A DNA stretch of 64,000 nt from Pseudomonas fluvialis (GCF_014207935.1 NZ_JACHLL010000004.1:62001-126000), one strand, 5' to 3'. Counted from the first letter of the stretch, positions 40,447 to 50,660 are shown. Made by a program: numbers and translations. The notes: a model not told the origin generated them from the letters alone.

Positions 40447-41715
40447 ATGAAACGCCGTCCCTTTCTGCAATCTACCCTCGCCGCCAGTGCTCTGCTGCTG
40501 ACCGGCCTGTTTCCCTATACCGCGCAGGCCGCCGAGACCATCAAGGTCGGCATCCTGCATTCGCTGTCCGGCACCATGGCCATTTCCGAGACTTCGCTGA
40601 AAGACATGGCGCTGATGACCATCGACGAGATCAATGCCAAGGGCGGTCTGCTGGGCAAGAAGCTCGAACCGGTGGTGGTCGATCCGGCTTCCAACTGGCC
40701 GCTGTTCGCCGAGAAGAGCCGCCAGCTGCTGACCCAGGACAAGGTGGACGTGGTGTTTGGCTGCTGGACTTCGGTCTCGCGCAAATCCGTGCTGCCGGTC
40801 TTCGAAGAGCTGAACGGCCTGCTGTTCTACCCGGTGCAGTACGAAGGCGAAGAGATGTCGCCCAACGTCTTCTACACCGGCGCGGCGCCTAACCAGCAGG
40901 CCATTCCGGCGGTGGAATACCTGATGAGCGAAGACGGTGGCAGCGCCAAGCGCTTCTTCCTGCTGGGCACCGACTACGTCTACCCGCGCACCACCAACAA
41001 GATCCTGCGTGCTTTCCTGCACAGCAAAGGCGTCGCCGACAAGGACATCGAAGAGGTCTACACCCCGTTCGGCCACAGCGATTACCAGACCATCGTCGCC
41101 AACATCAAAAAGTTCTCGGCCGGCGGCAAGACGGCTGTGATCTCCACCGTCAACGGCGACTCCAACGTACCGTTCTACAAGGAGCTGGGCAGCCAGGGCC
41201 TGGAAGCCACCGATATCCCGGTGGTGGCCTTCTCCGTGGGTGAAGAAGAACTGCGCGGCATCGACACCAAGCCGCTGGTTGGCCAACTGGCCGCCTGGAA
41301 CTACTTCCAGTCGGTGGAAAACCCGGTCAACACCGAGTTCGTCACCAAGTGGAAGGCCTACGCCAAGGCCAAGAACCTGCCGAACTACCAGACTGCGGTG
41401 ACCAACGACCCGATGGAGGCCACCTACGTCGGCATCAACATGTGGGCGCAGGCCGTCACCAAGGCCGGTACCACCGACGTCGACAAGGTACGTGACGCCC
41501 TCGCCGGCCAGACCTTTGCCGCGCCCAGCGGCTACACCCTGACCATGGACAAGACCAACCACCACCTGCACAAGCCGGTGATGATCGGCGAAGTTCAGGA
41601 CGACGGTCAGTTCTCCATCGTCTGGCAGACCGAAGGCCCGCTGCGCGCCCAGCCGTGGAGCCCCTTCATTCCCGGCAACGACAAGAAGCCGGACTACGCC
41701 GTGAAGTCCAACTAA
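40447..41715 (+). CDS. urtA: Urea ABC transporter, substrate-binding protein
   Basis: A 422-residue periplasmic binding protein. The signal peptide (MKRRPFLQSTLAASALLLTG...AQA) is Tat-like at its N terminus. The mature protein begins AETIKVGILHSLSGTMAISE, which with NWPLFAEKSRQLL and VVFGCWTSVSRKSVLPV is characteristic of urea and short-chain amide binding proteins. AAGGAGG precedes the ATG at 40447. It is the first gene of the urt-ure operon, behind a sigma-54 element. A terminator-like hairpin follows before urtB. Confidence 0.95.
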   Translation: MKRRPFLQSTLAASALLLTGLFPYTAQAAETIKVGILHSLSGTMAISETSLKDMALMTIDEINAKGGLLGKKLEPVVVDPASNWPLFAEKSRQLLTQDKVDVVFGCWTSVSRKSVLPVFEELNGLLFYPVQYEGEEMSPNVFYTGAAPNQQAIPAVEYLMSEDGGSAKRFFLLGTDYVYPRTTNKILRAFLHSKGVADKDIEEVYTPFGHSDYQTIVANIKKFSAGGKTAVISTVNGDSNVPFYKELGSQGLEATDIPVVAFSVGEEELRGIDTKPLVGQLAAWNYFQSVENPVNTEFVTKWKAYAKAKNLPNYQTAVTNDPMEATYVGINMWAQAVTKAGTTDVDKVRDALAGQTFAAPSGYTLTMDKTNHHLHKPVMIGEVQDDGQFSIVWQTEGPLRAQPWSPFIPGNDKKPDYAVKSN

Positions 41716-41818
41716 CAACCTGCAAGCGGTCTGCCGTGCCGGCGCCCGAGAGGGCCCGAACCGGCAGCCCCGAACAGGGGTAACACGCGTACCGCCCGGT
41801 TTCATGCCGGGCACACTG

Positions 41819-41857
41819 ACCCGGTCCGGTGACCACGAACGCCGGACCGGGTGTTTT
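41819..41857 (+). terminator. Attenuator-like terminator between urtA and urtB
   Basis: Perfect 11-bp arms (acccggtccgg / ccggaccgggt) with a 12-base loop, followed by gtttt. A smaller hairpin (gcccgg-tttcatg-ccgggc, 41794-41812) precedes it. Both lie inside the operon, so partial termination is likely. Confidence 0.65.
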
Positions 41858-41883
41858 GTCGGCTCACACAGAAGGACTCCGTG

Positions 41884-43455
41884 ATGCCCGCCTCCCTTCC
41901 CAGAATACTCATGGCCCTGGCCCTGCTGTGGCCGCTGGCCAGCCAGGCCGGTGATGCCAATGACTTCGTTGCCGCCAATCCCGCCAAGCAGGCCAAGCTG
42001 CTGGAAAGCTGGGCCGCGCAACCCGATCCGGCCCGTCAGCCGCTGCTCGATGCCCTGCAACAGGGCCGGGTCGCCGCGGACAGCAGCAAGACCGCCTTTA
42101 TCGAAGAAGCCGGCAATTTCAGCGCCGCCGAGGGCGAGGCCGAACCGGCCAGCCCGCCGAAGAAGCTGCGCCTGAACAACCGCCTGCGCGGCCTGCTGCA
42201 GACCGCCCAGGCCAGCCACCAGTTGCTCGCCAGCGAAGCCAGCGTACGTCTGGCCGCAGCCCAGCAACTGCAGAAGAGCGCCAAGCCGGCGCAACTTGAG
42301 CTACTCAATGCCCGCGTTGCCAGCGAACAGGATGCCGCCGTGCGCGATGCCCTGGCGCTGGCCCTGGCCAACCTGCAACTGGTCGATCCCGACCCGGCCG
42401 TGCGCCTGCAGGCCGTCCGCCTGCTGGGCGAGACCGGCGAACCCCTGGCCCGCACCCGCCTGGAGGCCCTGCTCGACGGCGACAGCGAAACCGACGCCGG
42501 CGTGCGTACCGCCGCCGAAACCAGCCTGGCCCAGGTCAAGCGCCGTCTGCTGGTTGGCGAACTGCTGGGCCAGGCCTTCAGTGGTCTGAGCCTGGGCAGC
42601 ATCCTCCTGCTGGCCGCCCTCGGTCTGGCCATCACCTTCGGCCTCCTGGGCGTGATCAACATGGCCCACGGCGAGATGCTGATGCTGGGCGCCTACACCA
42701 CCTATATGGTGCAGCTGGGCTTCCAGCGCCTCGCCCCAGAATACCTCGCGCTTTATCCGCTGGCCGCCCTGCCGGTGGCCTTCTTCGTCACCGCCGCCAT
42801 CGGCATGGCGCTGGAACGCACGGTGATCCGCCACCTCTACGGCCGCCCGCTGGAAACCCTGCTGGCCACCTGGGGTATCAGCCTGATCCTGATCCAGCTG
42901 GTGCGGGTGATCTTCGGCGCACAGAACGTCGAAGTCGCCAACCCGGAATGGCTGTCCGGTGGCCTGCAGGTCCTGCCGAATCTGGTGCTGCCTTACAGCC
43001 GCATCATCATCATCGGCTTTGCCCTGTTTGTCGTCGCCCTGACCTGGCTACTGCTGAACAAGACCCGCCTGGGCCTGAACGTCAGGGCAGTTACGCAAAA
43101 CCGCAATATGGCTGCCTGCTGCGGCGTGCCTACCGGCCGCGTGGACATGCTCGCCTTCGGCCTCGGCTCCGGTATCGCCGGTCTCGGCGGCGTAGCCCTG
43201 TCGCAGATCGGCAACGTCGGCCCGGATCTCGGCCAGAGCTACATCATCGACTCGTTCCTGGTGGTGGTGCTCGGCGGTGTCGGCCAACTGGCCGGCAGCG
43301 TGCTGGCCGCCTTCGGTCTGGGGATTGCCAACAAGCTGCTGGAGCCGCAGATCGGTGCCGTACTCGGCAAGATCCTCATCCTTGCGCTGATCATTCTGTT
43401 CATCCAGAAGCGTCCGCAGGGGCTGTTCGCATTGAAAGGACGGGTGATCGACTGA
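41884..43455 (+). CDS. urtB: Urea ABC transporter, permease UrtB
   Basis: A 523-residue inner-membrane permease of the branched-chain amino acid (LivH) type. The N terminus is unusual for LivH but normal for UrtB: a signal peptide and about 200 residues of periplasmic helical domain, then eight or so membrane helices from residue ~225 (GQAFSGLSLGSILLLAALGL, VINMAHGEMLMLGAYTTYM). AAGGA lies 7 bases before the ATG at 41884. Its stop codon overlaps the urtC start (TGATG). Confidence 0.94.
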   Translation: MPASLPRILMALALLWPLASQAGDANDFVAANPAKQAKLLESWAAQPDPARQPLLDALQQGRVAADSSKTAFIEEAGNFSAAEGEAEPASPPKKLRLNNRLRGLLQTAQASHQLLASEASVRLAAAQQLQKSAKPAQLELLNARVASEQDAAVRDALALALANLQLVDPDPAVRLQAVRLLGETGEPLARTRLEALLDGDSETDAGVRTAAETSLAQVKRRLLVGELLGQAFSGLSLGSILLLAALGLAITFGLLGVINMAHGEMLMLGAYTTYMVQLGFQRLAPEYLALYPLAALPVAFFVTAAIGMALERTVIRHLYGRPLETLLATWGISLILIQLVRVIFGAQNVEVANPEWLSGGLQVLPNLVLPYSRIIIIGFALFVVALTWLLLNKTRLGLNVRAVTQNRNMAACCGVPTGRVDMLAFGLGSGIAGLGGVALSQIGNVGPDLGQSYIIDSFLVVVLGGVGQLAGSVLAAFGLGIANKLLEPQIGAVLGKILILALIILFIQKRPQGLFALKGRVID

Positions 43456-44534
43456 TGAACCAGCCCATGACCATTACCCTGGCCCAGAAAGCCGGCCCAC
43501 GCCTCAGCCTGGCCGTTGGCGGGCTGGTGCTTGCCATCCTGCTGGCCCTGCCACTGCTGCACCTGCTACCTGCCGACAGTGCCCTGCATGTGTCGGCGTA
43601 CACCCTGACTCTGGTGGGCAAGATCCTCTGCTACGCCATCGTCGCCCTCGCGCTCGATCTGGTATGGGGCTATGCCGGCCTGCTGTCCCTCGGCCACGGC
43701 CTGTTCTTTGCCCTCGGCGGTTACGCCATGGGCATGTACCTGATGCGCCAGAGCGCGGGAGACGGGCTACCGGCCTTCATGAGCTTCCTCGCCTGGAATG
43801 AGCTGCCCTGGTACTGGTACGGAACCAGCAGTTTCCTCTGGGCCATGTGCCTGGTGGTGCTGGTACCCGGGCTGCTGGCGCTGGTGTTCGGCTATTTCGC
43901 CTTCCGCTCGCGGATCAAGGGTGTGTACTTCTCGATCATCACCCAGGCCCTGACCTTCGCCGGCATGCTGCTGTTCTTCCGCAACGAAACCGGCTTTGGC
44001 GGCAATAACGGCTTCACCAATTTCCGCACGATTCTGGGCTTCGACATCACCGCCCAGGGCACCCGCGCCGTGCTCTTCCTGTGCACCGTGGCCCTGCTCA
44101 CCGGCAGCCTGTACCTGGGCTTCCGCCTGGCGCGCAGCAAGTTCGGCCGGGTACTGACGGCCCTGCGCGATGCGGAAAACCGCCTGATGTTCTGCGGCTA
44201 CGACCCGCGCGGCTACAAGCTGTTCATCTGGGTCCTGAGTGCAGTGCTGTGCGGCCTGGCCGGCGCGCTGTACGTGCCGCAGGTGGGCATCATCAACCCC
44301 AGCGAAATGTCACCGACCAACTCCATCGAGGCCGCCGTGTGGGTCGCCTTGGGCGGTCGCGGCACCCTGATCGGCCCGCTGCTGGGTGCCGGGCTGGTCA
44401 ACGGCATGAAGAGCTGGTTCACCGTGGCCTTCCCGGAATACTGGCTGTTCGCCCTCGGCGCACTTTTTATTGTCGTCACCCTGTACCTGCCCAAAGGCGT
44501 CATCGGACTTCTGCGCAAGGAGAAAGAGCAATGA
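43455..44534 (+). CDS. urtC: Urea ABC transporter, permease UrtC
   Basis: A 359-residue permease of LivM type with about ten membrane helices. Signature segments are LDLVWGYAGLLSLGHGLFFALG, FFRNETGFGGNNGFT and AVWVALGGRGTLIGPLLGAG. The start at 43455 overlaps the urtB stop, and its own stop overlaps the urtD start by four bases, so translation is coupled. It forms the translocation channel with UrtB. Confidence 0.95.
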   Translation: MNQPMTITLAQKAGPRLSLAVGGLVLAILLALPLLHLLPADSALHVSAYTLTLVGKILCYAIVALALDLVWGYAGLLSLGHGLFFALGGYAMGMYLMRQSAGDGLPAFMSFLAWNELPWYWYGTSSFLWAMCLVVLVPGLLALVFGYFAFRSRIKGVYFSIITQALTFAGMLLFFRNETGFGGNNGFTNFRTILGFDITAQGTRAVLFLCTVALLTGSLYLGFRLARSKFGRVLTALRDAENRLMFCGYDPRGYKLFIWVLSAVLCGLAGALYVPQVGIINPSEMSPTNSIEAAVWVALGGRGTLIGPLLGAGLVNGMKSWFTVAFPEYWLFALGALFIVVTLYLPKGVIGLLRKEKEQ

Positions 44535-45379
44535 GAGCCGCCCCCATCCCGGAAGCCCTGCTCGACCCCAACCGCGACCCGGGCGGCAGCCGTGAGGCAG
44601 TCGGCCTTGGCAGCTCCGCCGGCAAGGGCCTGGATGTGCGCCACGGCACCATCCTGACCCTGGAAGACATCAACGTCAGCTTCGACGGTTTCAAGGCGCT
44701 GACCAACCTGACCCTCTACATCGGGGTCGGCGAGCTGCGCTGCATCATCGGCCCCAACGGTGCCGGCAAGACCACCATGATGGACGTGATCACCGGCAAG
44801 ACCCGCCCCACCAGTGGCAGCGCCTTCTTCGGTGAAACCCTCGACCTGACGCGCCTGAGCGAAGTCGAAATCGCCCAGGCCGGCATCGGCCGCAAGTTCC
44901 AGAAACCCACGGTGTTCGAAGCCCTGTCGGTGTTCGAGAACCTGGAGCTGGCACTGAAAACCGACAAGTCGGTGTGGGCCAGCCTGCGCGCCAGACTCTC
45001 CGGTGCGCAGAAGGACCGCATCGATGAAGTGCTGCACACCATTCGCCTGGACGGCTCGCGCCATCGCCCGGCCGGCCTGCTCTCCCACGGCCAGAAGCAG
45101 TTTCTGGAAATCGGCATGCTGCTGGTGCAGGAACCGCAATTGCTGCTGCTCGACGAACCGGTAGCGGGCATGACCGACGCCGAAACCGAGTTCACCGCCG
45201 AGCTGTTCAAGTCGCTGGCACGCAAGCACTCGCTGATGGTGGTGGAGCACGACATGGGCTTTGTCGGCACCATCGCCGACCACGTCACCGTGCTGCATCA
45301 GGGCAGCGTGCTGGCCGAAGGCTCGCTGGAGCAGGTGCAAAGCAACGAGCGGGTGATCGAAGTCTATCTGGGGCGCTGA
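44531..45379 (+). CDS. urtD: Urea ABC transporter, ATP-binding protein UrtD
   Basis: A 282-residue ABC ATPase of LivG type. Walker A is GPNGAGKTT (near residue 76), the signature loop LLSHGQKQFLEIG, and Walker B LLLLDEPVAGM. An N-terminal extension of about 35 residues (PIPEALLDPNRDPGGSREA) precedes the ABC domain, as is seen in pseudomonad UrtD. The signature has SHGQ in place of SGGQ, which is usual in this subfamily. Confidence 0.95.
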   Translation: MRAAPIPEALLDPNRDPGGSREAVGLGSSAGKGLDVRHGTILTLEDINVSFDGFKALTNLTLYIGVGELRCIIGPNGAGKTTMMDVITGKTRPTSGSAFFGETLDLTRLSEVEIAQAGIGRKFQKPTVFEALSVFENLELALKTDKSVWASLRARLSGAQKDRIDEVLHTIRLDGSRHRPAGLLSHGQKQFLEIGMLLVQEPQLLLLDEPVAGMTDAETEFTAELFKSLARKHSLMVVEHDMGFVGTIADHVTVLHQGSVLAEGSLEQVQSNERVIEVYLGR

Positions 45380-45382
45380 AGC

Positions 45383-46081
45383 ATGCTGAAAGTCGAACAA
45401 CTGCACCAATACTACGGCGGCAGCCATATCCTGCGCGGCCTCTCCTTCGAGGCCAAGGTCGGCGAAGTCACCTGCCTGCTCGGTCGCAACGGCGTGGGCA
45501 AGACCACCCTGCTCAAATGCCTGATGGGGCTGATTCCGGCCAAGGACGGCAAGGTCGAGTGGGAAGGCCAGCGCATCAACGGCTTCAAGCCACACCAGCG
45601 GGTGCACGCCGGAGTTGCCTATGTGCCCCAGGGCCGGGAAATTTTCCCGCGTCTGACCGTGGAAGAGAATCTGCTGATGGGCCTGTCCCGTTTTGGCGCC
45701 AGCGAAGCCAAGACTGTCCCCGAGTTCATCTACGAGCTGTTCCCCGTGCTGCGCGAGATGAAGCAGCGCCGCGGCGGCGACCTCTCCGGCGGACAACAGC
45801 AGCAGCTGGCTATCGGCCGCGCGCTGGCCAGCCAGCCGCGCCTGCTGATCCTCGATGAGCCCACCGAAGGCATCCAGCCCTCGGTGATCAAGGAGATCGG
45901 CGTGGTCATCAGAAAACTCGCCGAGCGCGGGGATATGGCCATCCTGCTGGTCGAGCAGTTCTACGATTTCGCCGCCGAGCTGGCCGACCAGTACCTGGTG
46001 ATGAGCCGCGGCGAGATCATCCAGCAGGGCCGCGGCGACACCATGGAAGCCGATGGCGTGCGTGGGCTGGTGGCAATCTGA
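45383..46081 (+). CDS. urtE: Urea ABC transporter, ATP-binding protein UrtE
   Basis: A 232-residue ABC ATPase of LivF type. Walker [10 protein letters not shown] (near residue 36), signature [15 protein letters not shown] and Walker [12 protein letters not shown] are complete. It begins 3 bases after urtD and ends 13 bases before ureD, so uptake and urease genes appear to be one transcript. Confidence 0.96.
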   Translation: MLKVEQLHQYYGGSHILRGLSFEAKVGEVTCLLGRNGVGKTTLLKCLMGLIPAKDGKVEWEGQRINGFKPHQRVHAGVAYVPQGREIFPRLTVEENLLMGLSRFGASEAKTVPEFIYELFPVLREMKQRRGGDLSGGQQQQLAIGRALASQPRLLILDEPTEGIQPSVIKEIGVVIRKLAERGDMAILLVEQFYDFAAELADQYLVMSRGEIIQQGRGDTMEADGVRGLVAI

Positions 46082-46094
46082 TACAAGACAGCCC

Positions 46095-46946
46095 ATGAAC
46101 GCCGCCCTTCCTCCCGTCCTGTTCACCCCCAGCTGGCACGCCGAGCTGGACCTCGGCTACGCGCGCCAGGGGGATACCACCCGCCCGGTGCTGCGCCGCC
46201 ATAAAGGCCCGCTTCGCGTGCAGAAACACCTGTATGCCGAAGGCCCCGAGGTGTGCCAGCACATCATCGTCCACCCGCCCGCCGGCATTGCCGGCGGCGA
46301 TCGCCTGCAGATCGATGCCCGCGTGGACGAAAGCGCCTGGGCGCAACTGACCAGCCCTGGTGCCGCCAAGTGGTACCGCGCGCGCAGCGCCGCGAGCCAG
46401 CAGGTCAACCTGCGCGTGGGGCCCGGCGCGACGCTGGAATGGCTGCCACAGGAAACCATCGTCTATGCCGGCGCGCAGGCCGAACTGACCACGCGCATCG
46501 ACCTCGAAGGCGATGCCCGGCTGTGCTACTGGGACATGGTCGCACTGGGCCGTCCGGCGGCGGACGAACGCTTTGACACGGGTTACTTCCAGTCCCATCT
46601 GGATATCCGCCGCGACGGCCGCCTGCTCTGGCATGAGCGCCAGCGCGTGGTCGGTGGCGACGGCCTGCTCGACTCGCCCATTGGCCTGGCCGGACACCCG
46701 GTGTTTGCCACCCTGCTGATGACCGGCGAACTCTCCGCCGAACTGCTGGAACGCTGCCGCGAGCTGCCCTGCCCCGTGGGCCAGATGCTGCGCGGCGACC
46801 TGACTCAACTGCCGGGCCTGATCGTCGCCCGCTGCCTGGCCGGCGAGGCCCTGCAGGCGCGCGCCTGGCTGATCGAACGCTGGCGCCTGCTGCGCCCCGC
46901 ACTACTCGGGCGCGACGCCGTGCCCCCACGAATCTGGAGTACCTGA
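46095..46946 (+). CDS. ureD: Urease accessory protein UreD
   Basis: A 283-residue accessory protein that binds the urease apoenzyme and with UreF and UreG delivers nickel. Family segments are [29 protein letters not shown] text (residues ~36-60), PGGI-type [21 protein letters not shown] and [11 protein letters not shown]. The ATG at 46095 was chosen over one 14 codons upstream, which lies inside urtE. Its stop codon overlaps the ureA start. Confidence 0.94.
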   Translation: MNAALPPVLFTPSWHAELDLGYARQGDTTRPVLRRHKGPLRVQKHLYAEGPEVCQHIIVHPPAGIAGGDRLQIDARVDESAWAQLTSPGAAKWYRARSAASQQVNLRVGPGATLEWLPQETIVYAGAQAELTTRIDLEGDARLCYWDMVALGRPAADERFDTGYFQSHLDIRRDGRLLWHERQRVVGGDGLLDSPIGLAGHPVFATLLMTGELSAELLERCRELPCPVGQMLRGDLTQLPGLIVARCLAGEALQARAWLIERWRLLRPALLGRDAVPPRIWST

Positions 46947-47248
46947 TGGACCTGTCGCCAAGAGAGAAGGACAAACTGCTGATCTTCACTGCCGGTCTGG
47001 TCGCCGAGCGGCGCCTGGCCCGTGGGCTGAAGCTGAACTACCCGGAGGCCATGGCCTACATCAGCGCGGCCCTGCTCGAAGGCGCCCGCGATGGCCAGAC
47101 CGTGGCCGAGCTGATGCACTTCGGCACCACCCTGCTGAGCCGTGAGCAGGTGATGGAAGGCGTGCCGGAAATGATTCCGGAAATCCAGATTGAAGCCACC
47201 TTCCCGGATGGCACCAAGCTGGTCACCGTGCACCAGCCGATTGCCTGA
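46946..47248 (+). CDS. ureA: Urease gamma subunit
   Basis: A 100-residue structural subunit with the standard length. It begins [17 protein letters not shown] and contains [21 protein letters not shown], as in all bacterial UreA. The start overlaps the ureD stop by one base. It packs against UreC in the (UreABC)3 enzyme. Confidence 0.97.
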   Translation: MDLSPREKDKLLIFTAGLVAERRLARGLKLNYPEAMAYISAALLEGARDGQTVAELMHFGTTLLSREQVMEGVPEMIPEIQIEATFPDGTKLVTVHQPIA

Positions 47249-47250
47249 CC

Positions 47251-47745
47251 ATGACCATTCAAGACGCCACCAGCGCCGACCTGCCCGGCATCCTGGCCAT
47301 CTACAACGATGCGGTCGAGCACACCACCGCCATCTGGAATGAAACCCGGGTCGATCTGGCCAACCGCCAGGCCTGGCTGAGCGAGCGCCAGTGCGCCGGC
47401 TTCCCGGTGCTGGTCGCCCGCAATGACGCGGGCGAGGTCGTCGGCTACGCCAGCTACGGCCCCTGGCGGGCCATCGAAGGCTTTCGCCACACCGTCGAAC
47501 ACTCGGTCTATGTACGCCCGAACTGCCACGGACAGGGGCTGGGCACCCGCCTGCTGCAGGCGCTGATCACCCGCGCCAAGACCCAGGGCCTGCACGTGAT
47601 GGTCGCCGCTATCGAAAGCGGCAACCTGGCCTCCATCGCCCTGCACCAGCGCAGCGGCTTTGTCGTGACCGGGCAGATGCCCCAGGTCGGCCGCAAGTTC
47701 GGCCGCTGGCTGGACCTCACTTTCATGCAACTGATTCTGGAGTAA
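47251..47745 (+). CDS. GNAT acetyltransferase (phosphinothricin/methionine sulfoximine type)
   Basis: A 164-residue acetyltransferase inserted between ureA and ureB. Seen are [41 protein letters not shown] (acetyl-CoA loop) and [20 protein letters not shown], typical of Pat/MddA enzymes that acetylate methionine sulfoximine and phosphinothricin. In P. aeruginosa the same position holds PA4866, which was shown to act on methionine sulfoximine and sulfone. A role in detoxifying glutamine synthetase inhibitors fits the nitrogen setting. It starts 2 bases after ureA and ends 5 bases before ureB. Confidence 0.9.
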   Translation: MTIQDATSADLPGILAIYNDAVEHTTAIWNETRVDLANRQAWLSERQCAGFPVLVARNDAGEVVGYASYGPWRAIEGFRHTVEHSVYVRPNCHGQGLGTRLLQALITRAKTQGLHVMVAAIESGNLASIALHQRSGFVVTGQMPQVGRKFGRWLDLTFMQLILE

Positions 47746-47750
47746 CGCCC

Positions 47751-48056
47751 ATGATCCCCGGTGAATACCTGATCCAGGACGGCGAGATCGAACTCAACGC
47801 CGGGCGCCGCACCCTGCGCGTGACCGTCGCCAACAGCGGCGACCGGCCGATCCAGGTCGGCTCGCACTTCCACTTCTTCGAAACCAACGACGCCCTGACC
47901 TTTGACCGTGAACCCACACGCGGCATGCGCCTGAATATCGCCGCCGGCACCGCCGTGCGCTTCGAGCCGGGCCAGTCGCGTGAGGTCGAGCTGGTCGAGC
48001 TGGCGGGTGACCGCCGCGTCTACGGTTTTGCCGGCCGCATCATGGGAGCGCTGTGA
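47751..48056 (+). CDS. ureB: Urease beta subunit
   Basis: A 101-residue structural subunit. It begins [19 protein letters not shown] and contains [18 protein letters not shown] and the [21 protein letters not shown] block of all UreB proteins. It shares one base with ureC (TGATG), so translation is coupled. Confidence 0.97.
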   Translation: MIPGEYLIQDGEIELNAGRRTLRVTVANSGDRPIQVGSHFHFFETNDALTFDREPTRGMRLNIAAGTAVRFEPGQSREVELVELAGDRRVYGFAGRIMGAL

Positions 48057-49756
48057 TGAAGATTTCCCGCCAAGCCTATGCCGACATGTTCGGCCCCACC
48101 GTCGGCGACAAGGTGCGCCTGGCCGACACCAACCTGTGGATCGAGGTGGAAAAGGATTTCACCACCTACGGCGATGAAGTGAAGTTCGGCGGCGGCAAGG
48201 TCATCCGCGACGGCATGGGCCAGAGCCAGCTCTGCGCTAAAGATGTAGTCGACACGGTGATCACCAACGCGCTGATCATCGACCACTGGGGCATCGTCAA
48301 GGCCGACGTCGGCCTCAAGGGCGGGCGCATCGCCGCCATCGGCAAGGCCGGCAACCCGGATATCCAGCCGAACGTGACCATCGCCGTGGGCGGCGCCACC
48401 GAAGTCATCGCCGGTGAAGGCATGATCCTCACCGCCGGCGGCGTCGACACCCATATCCACTTCATCTGCCCGCAGCAGATCGAAGAAGCCCTGATGAGCG
48501 GCACCACCACCATGATCGGTGGCGGCACCGGCCCGGCCACCGGCACCTACGCCACCACCGTGACCCCGGGGCCGTGGCACATGGCGATGATGCTCAAGGC
48601 GGCCGATGCCTTCCCGATGAACATCGGTTTTACCGGCAAGGGCAACGTCTCACTGCCCGAGCCACTGATTGAGCAGGTCAGGGCCGGTGCCATTGGCCTG
48701 AAGCTGCATGAAGACTGGGGCACCACCCCGGCGGCCATCGACAACTGCCTGAGCGTGGCCGACCAGTACGATATCCAGGTAGCGATCCACACCGACACCC
48801 TCAACGAGTCTGGTTTCGTCGAGACAACCCTCGGCGCGTTCAAGGGCCGCACCATCCACACCTACCACACCGAAGGCGCCGGCGGCGGCCATGCGCCGGA
48901 CATCATCAAGGCCTGTGGCTTCCCCAACGTGCTGCCCAGCTCGACCAACCCGACCCGGCCGTTCACCCGCAACACCATCGACGAACACCTGGACATGCTG
49001 ATGGTCTGCCACCACCTCGACCCGAGCATTGCCGAGGACGTGGCCTTCGCCGAGAGCCGCATCCGCCGCGAAACGATTGCGGCGGAAGACATACTGCATG
49101 ACCTCGGCGCGTTCAGCATGATCAGCTCCGACAGCCAGGCCATGGGCCGCGTCGGCGAGGTGATCACCCGCACCTGGCAGACCGCCGACAAGATGAAGCA
49201 GCAACGCGGCCCGCTGCCCGAAGATACCCCCGGCAACGACAACTTCCGCGTCAAACGCTACATCGCCAAATACACCATCAACCCGGCCATCACCCACGGC
49301 ATCAGCCACGAAGTCGGCTCCATCGAAGTGGGCAAGTTCGCCGATCTGGTGCTCTGGCGCCCGGCCTTCTTCGGCGTGAAACCGACGCTGATTCTCAAGG
49401 GCGGGGCGATTGCCGCCAGTCTGATGGGCGACGCCAACGCCTCGATCCCGACCCCGCAACCGGTGCACTACCGCCCCATGTTCGGCAGCTATGCCGGCAT
49501 GCTGCACGCCACCAGCCTGACCTTCATCAGCCAGGCGGCGTTCGACGCAGGAGTGCCAGAACAACTCGGTCTGCAGAAGCAGATCGGCGTGGTCAAAGGC
49601 TGCCGCTCGGTGACCAAGGCCGACCTGATCCACAACGACTACCTGCCCAGCATCGAAGTCGACCCGCAGAACTACCAGGTCAGGGCCGACGGCCAGCTGC
49701 TCTGGTGCGAGCCGGCCGAAGTACTGCCGCTGGCGCAGCGGTACTTTCTGTTCTGA
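48056..49756 (+). CDS. ureC: Urease alpha (catalytic) subunit
   Basis: A 566-residue catalytic subunit that hydrolyses urea to ammonia and carbamate. Nickel ligands and catalytic residues are intact: the HIHF motif ([10 protein letters not shown]), Lys216 in GLKLHEDWG (carbamylated bridge), and Cys318-His319 in MVCHHLDP on the mobile flap. The ATG at 48056 overlaps the ureB stop and gives the usual N terminus [19 protein letters not shown]; a GTG one codon upstream is possible. A palindrome follows the stop codon. Confidence 0.98.
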   Translation: MKISRQAYADMFGPTVGDKVRLADTNLWIEVEKDFTTYGDEVKFGGGKVIRDGMGQSQLCAKDVVDTVITNALIIDHWGIVKADVGLKGGRIAAIGKAGNPDIQPNVTIAVGGATEVIAGEGMILTAGGVDTHIHFICPQQIEEALMSGTTTMIGGGTGPATGTYATTVTPGPWHMAMMLKAADAFPMNIGFTGKGNVSLPEPLIEQVRAGAIGLKLHEDWGTTPAAIDNCLSVADQYDIQVAIHTDTLNESGFVETTLGAFKGRTIHTYHTEGAGGGHAPDIIKACGFPNVLPSSTNPTRPFTRNTIDEHLDMLMVCHHLDPSIAEDVAFAESRIRRETIAAEDILHDLGAFSMISSDSQAMGRVGEVITRTWQTADKMKQQRGPLPEDTPGNDNFRVKRYIAKYTINPAITHGISHEVGSIEVGKFADLVLWRPAFFGVKPTLILKGGAIAASLMGDANASIPTPQPVHYRPMFGSYAGMLHATSLTFISQAAFDAGVPEQLGLQKQIGVVKGCRSVTKADLIHNDYLPSIEVDPQNYQVRADGQLLWCEPAEVLPLAQRYFLF

Positions 49757-49766
49757 CGCCGCAGTC

Positions 49767-49799
49767 GTTGGGCTTCGCCGCTATGCGGCTCAGCCCAAC
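49767..49799. repeat. Intergenic palindrome (GTTGGGCT...AGCCCAAC type)
   Basis: Nested inverted repeat: arms gttgggct / agcccaac (8 bp) and an inner stem gccgc-tat-gcggc, flanked by cctac, between the convergent ureC and EamA genes. It has the form of a Pseudomonas intergenic repeat and can also serve as a bidirectional terminator. Confidence 0.6.
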
Positions 49800-50660
49800 C
49801 TACCGGGCGCGCTGGCCCCAGGCCAGCGCCGCACCGCTGAGGATGATCACCGCCATGCCGAGCATCGACCAGACGTCCGGCACATGGTCGAAGAAGAGCA
49901 TGCCCAGCAGGGTGGCAATCACGATCTGCATGTAGGTGAAGGGCGCCAGGCTGGCGGCGCTGCCGAAGCGGTAGGCGTGGGTCAGCAGCATGTGCCCGGA
50001 CATCGCGGTGGCGCCCAGCAGCGCCATCAGCAGCGCGTCGGTCAATGGCGGTGTCTGCCAGGTCCAGGGCAACAGCACGCTCATGCAGAGGGTGCCGACC
50101 AGCGCCGAGAGAAAGTTGCTGGTGGCCGGATGGTCGGTGCCATTGAGCCTGCGGGTCAGCAGCTGGTACAGGCCGAAACAGAAGGCCGCCCCCAGCGGCA
50201 GCAGAATGGCCGGCGTGAACAGCGCCCCGCCCGGCCGCACGATCAGCAGCACACCCAGCAGGCCACAGCCCACCGACAGCCACAGGCCTCGGCTGATGTG
50301 CTCCTTGAGCACGGTGGCCGACAGCACGATGACCACCAACGGCGCCAGGAAGATCACCGCCGTTGCTTCACCCAACGGGATATAACGCAGCGCGCTGTAG
50401 AACAGCAGAGTAATGGCCACCAGACTGAGACCGCGCGCCAACTGCAGCCAGGGACGCTGGGTGCGCACCAGGTTCCAGCCCATGCGCGGGGCAAACAGCG
50501 CCAGCATCAGCAGGTTCTGCGACAGGTAGCGCAGCCACATCACCAGGAGCACCGGGTACACCGCCGTCAGGGTCTTCGACAGCGCATCCTGGCTGGAGAG
50601 GAGCAGGCCGGATGCGAGGATCAGGGCGATGCCCAGTCCGGGATGGGGACGATGCGGCAC
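49800..50660 (-). CDS. EamA/DMT-family transporter
   Basis: A 286-residue inner-membrane protein with ten predicted helices in two EamA repeats (first near LGIALILASGLLLSSQDALSK, second near PAILLPLGAAFCFGLYQLLTR). DMT exporters move metabolites such as amino acids or carry S-adenosylmethionine; the substrate is unknown. It is convergent with ureC. A GATAAT -10 and a TTAGCC -35 upstream, overlapped by a palindrome, suggest a regulated promoter. Confidence 0.86.
   Translation of the reverse strand: MPHRPHPGLGIALILASGLLLSSQDALSKTLTAVYPVLLVMWLRYLSQNLLMLALFAPRMGWNLVRTQRPWLQLARGLSLVAITLLFYSALRYIPLGEATAVIFLAPLVVIVLSATVLKEHISRGLWLSVGCGLLGVLLIVRPGGALFTPAILLPLGAAFCFGLYQLLTRRLNGTDHPATSNFLSALVGTLCMSVLLPWTWQTPPLTDALLMALLGATAMSGHMLLTHAYRFGSAASLAPFTYMQIVIATLLGMLFFDHVPDVWSMLGMAVIILSGAALAWGQRAR

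Noticed and set aside
40218..40892. 224-residue frame starting inside the desC-urtA gap
   Set aside because: It begins inside the second DesT palindrome, crosses the sigma-54 element and runs out of frame through urtA; the translation is low-complexity Arg/Pro-rich.
40315..42294. 659-residue open frame opposite urtA and urtB
   Set aside because: Antisense to urtA, its sigma-54 promoter and the start of urtB; no motif and no promoter.
44213..46126. 637-residue open frame opposite urtC, urtD and urtE
   Set aside because: Antisense shadow of three conserved transporter genes.
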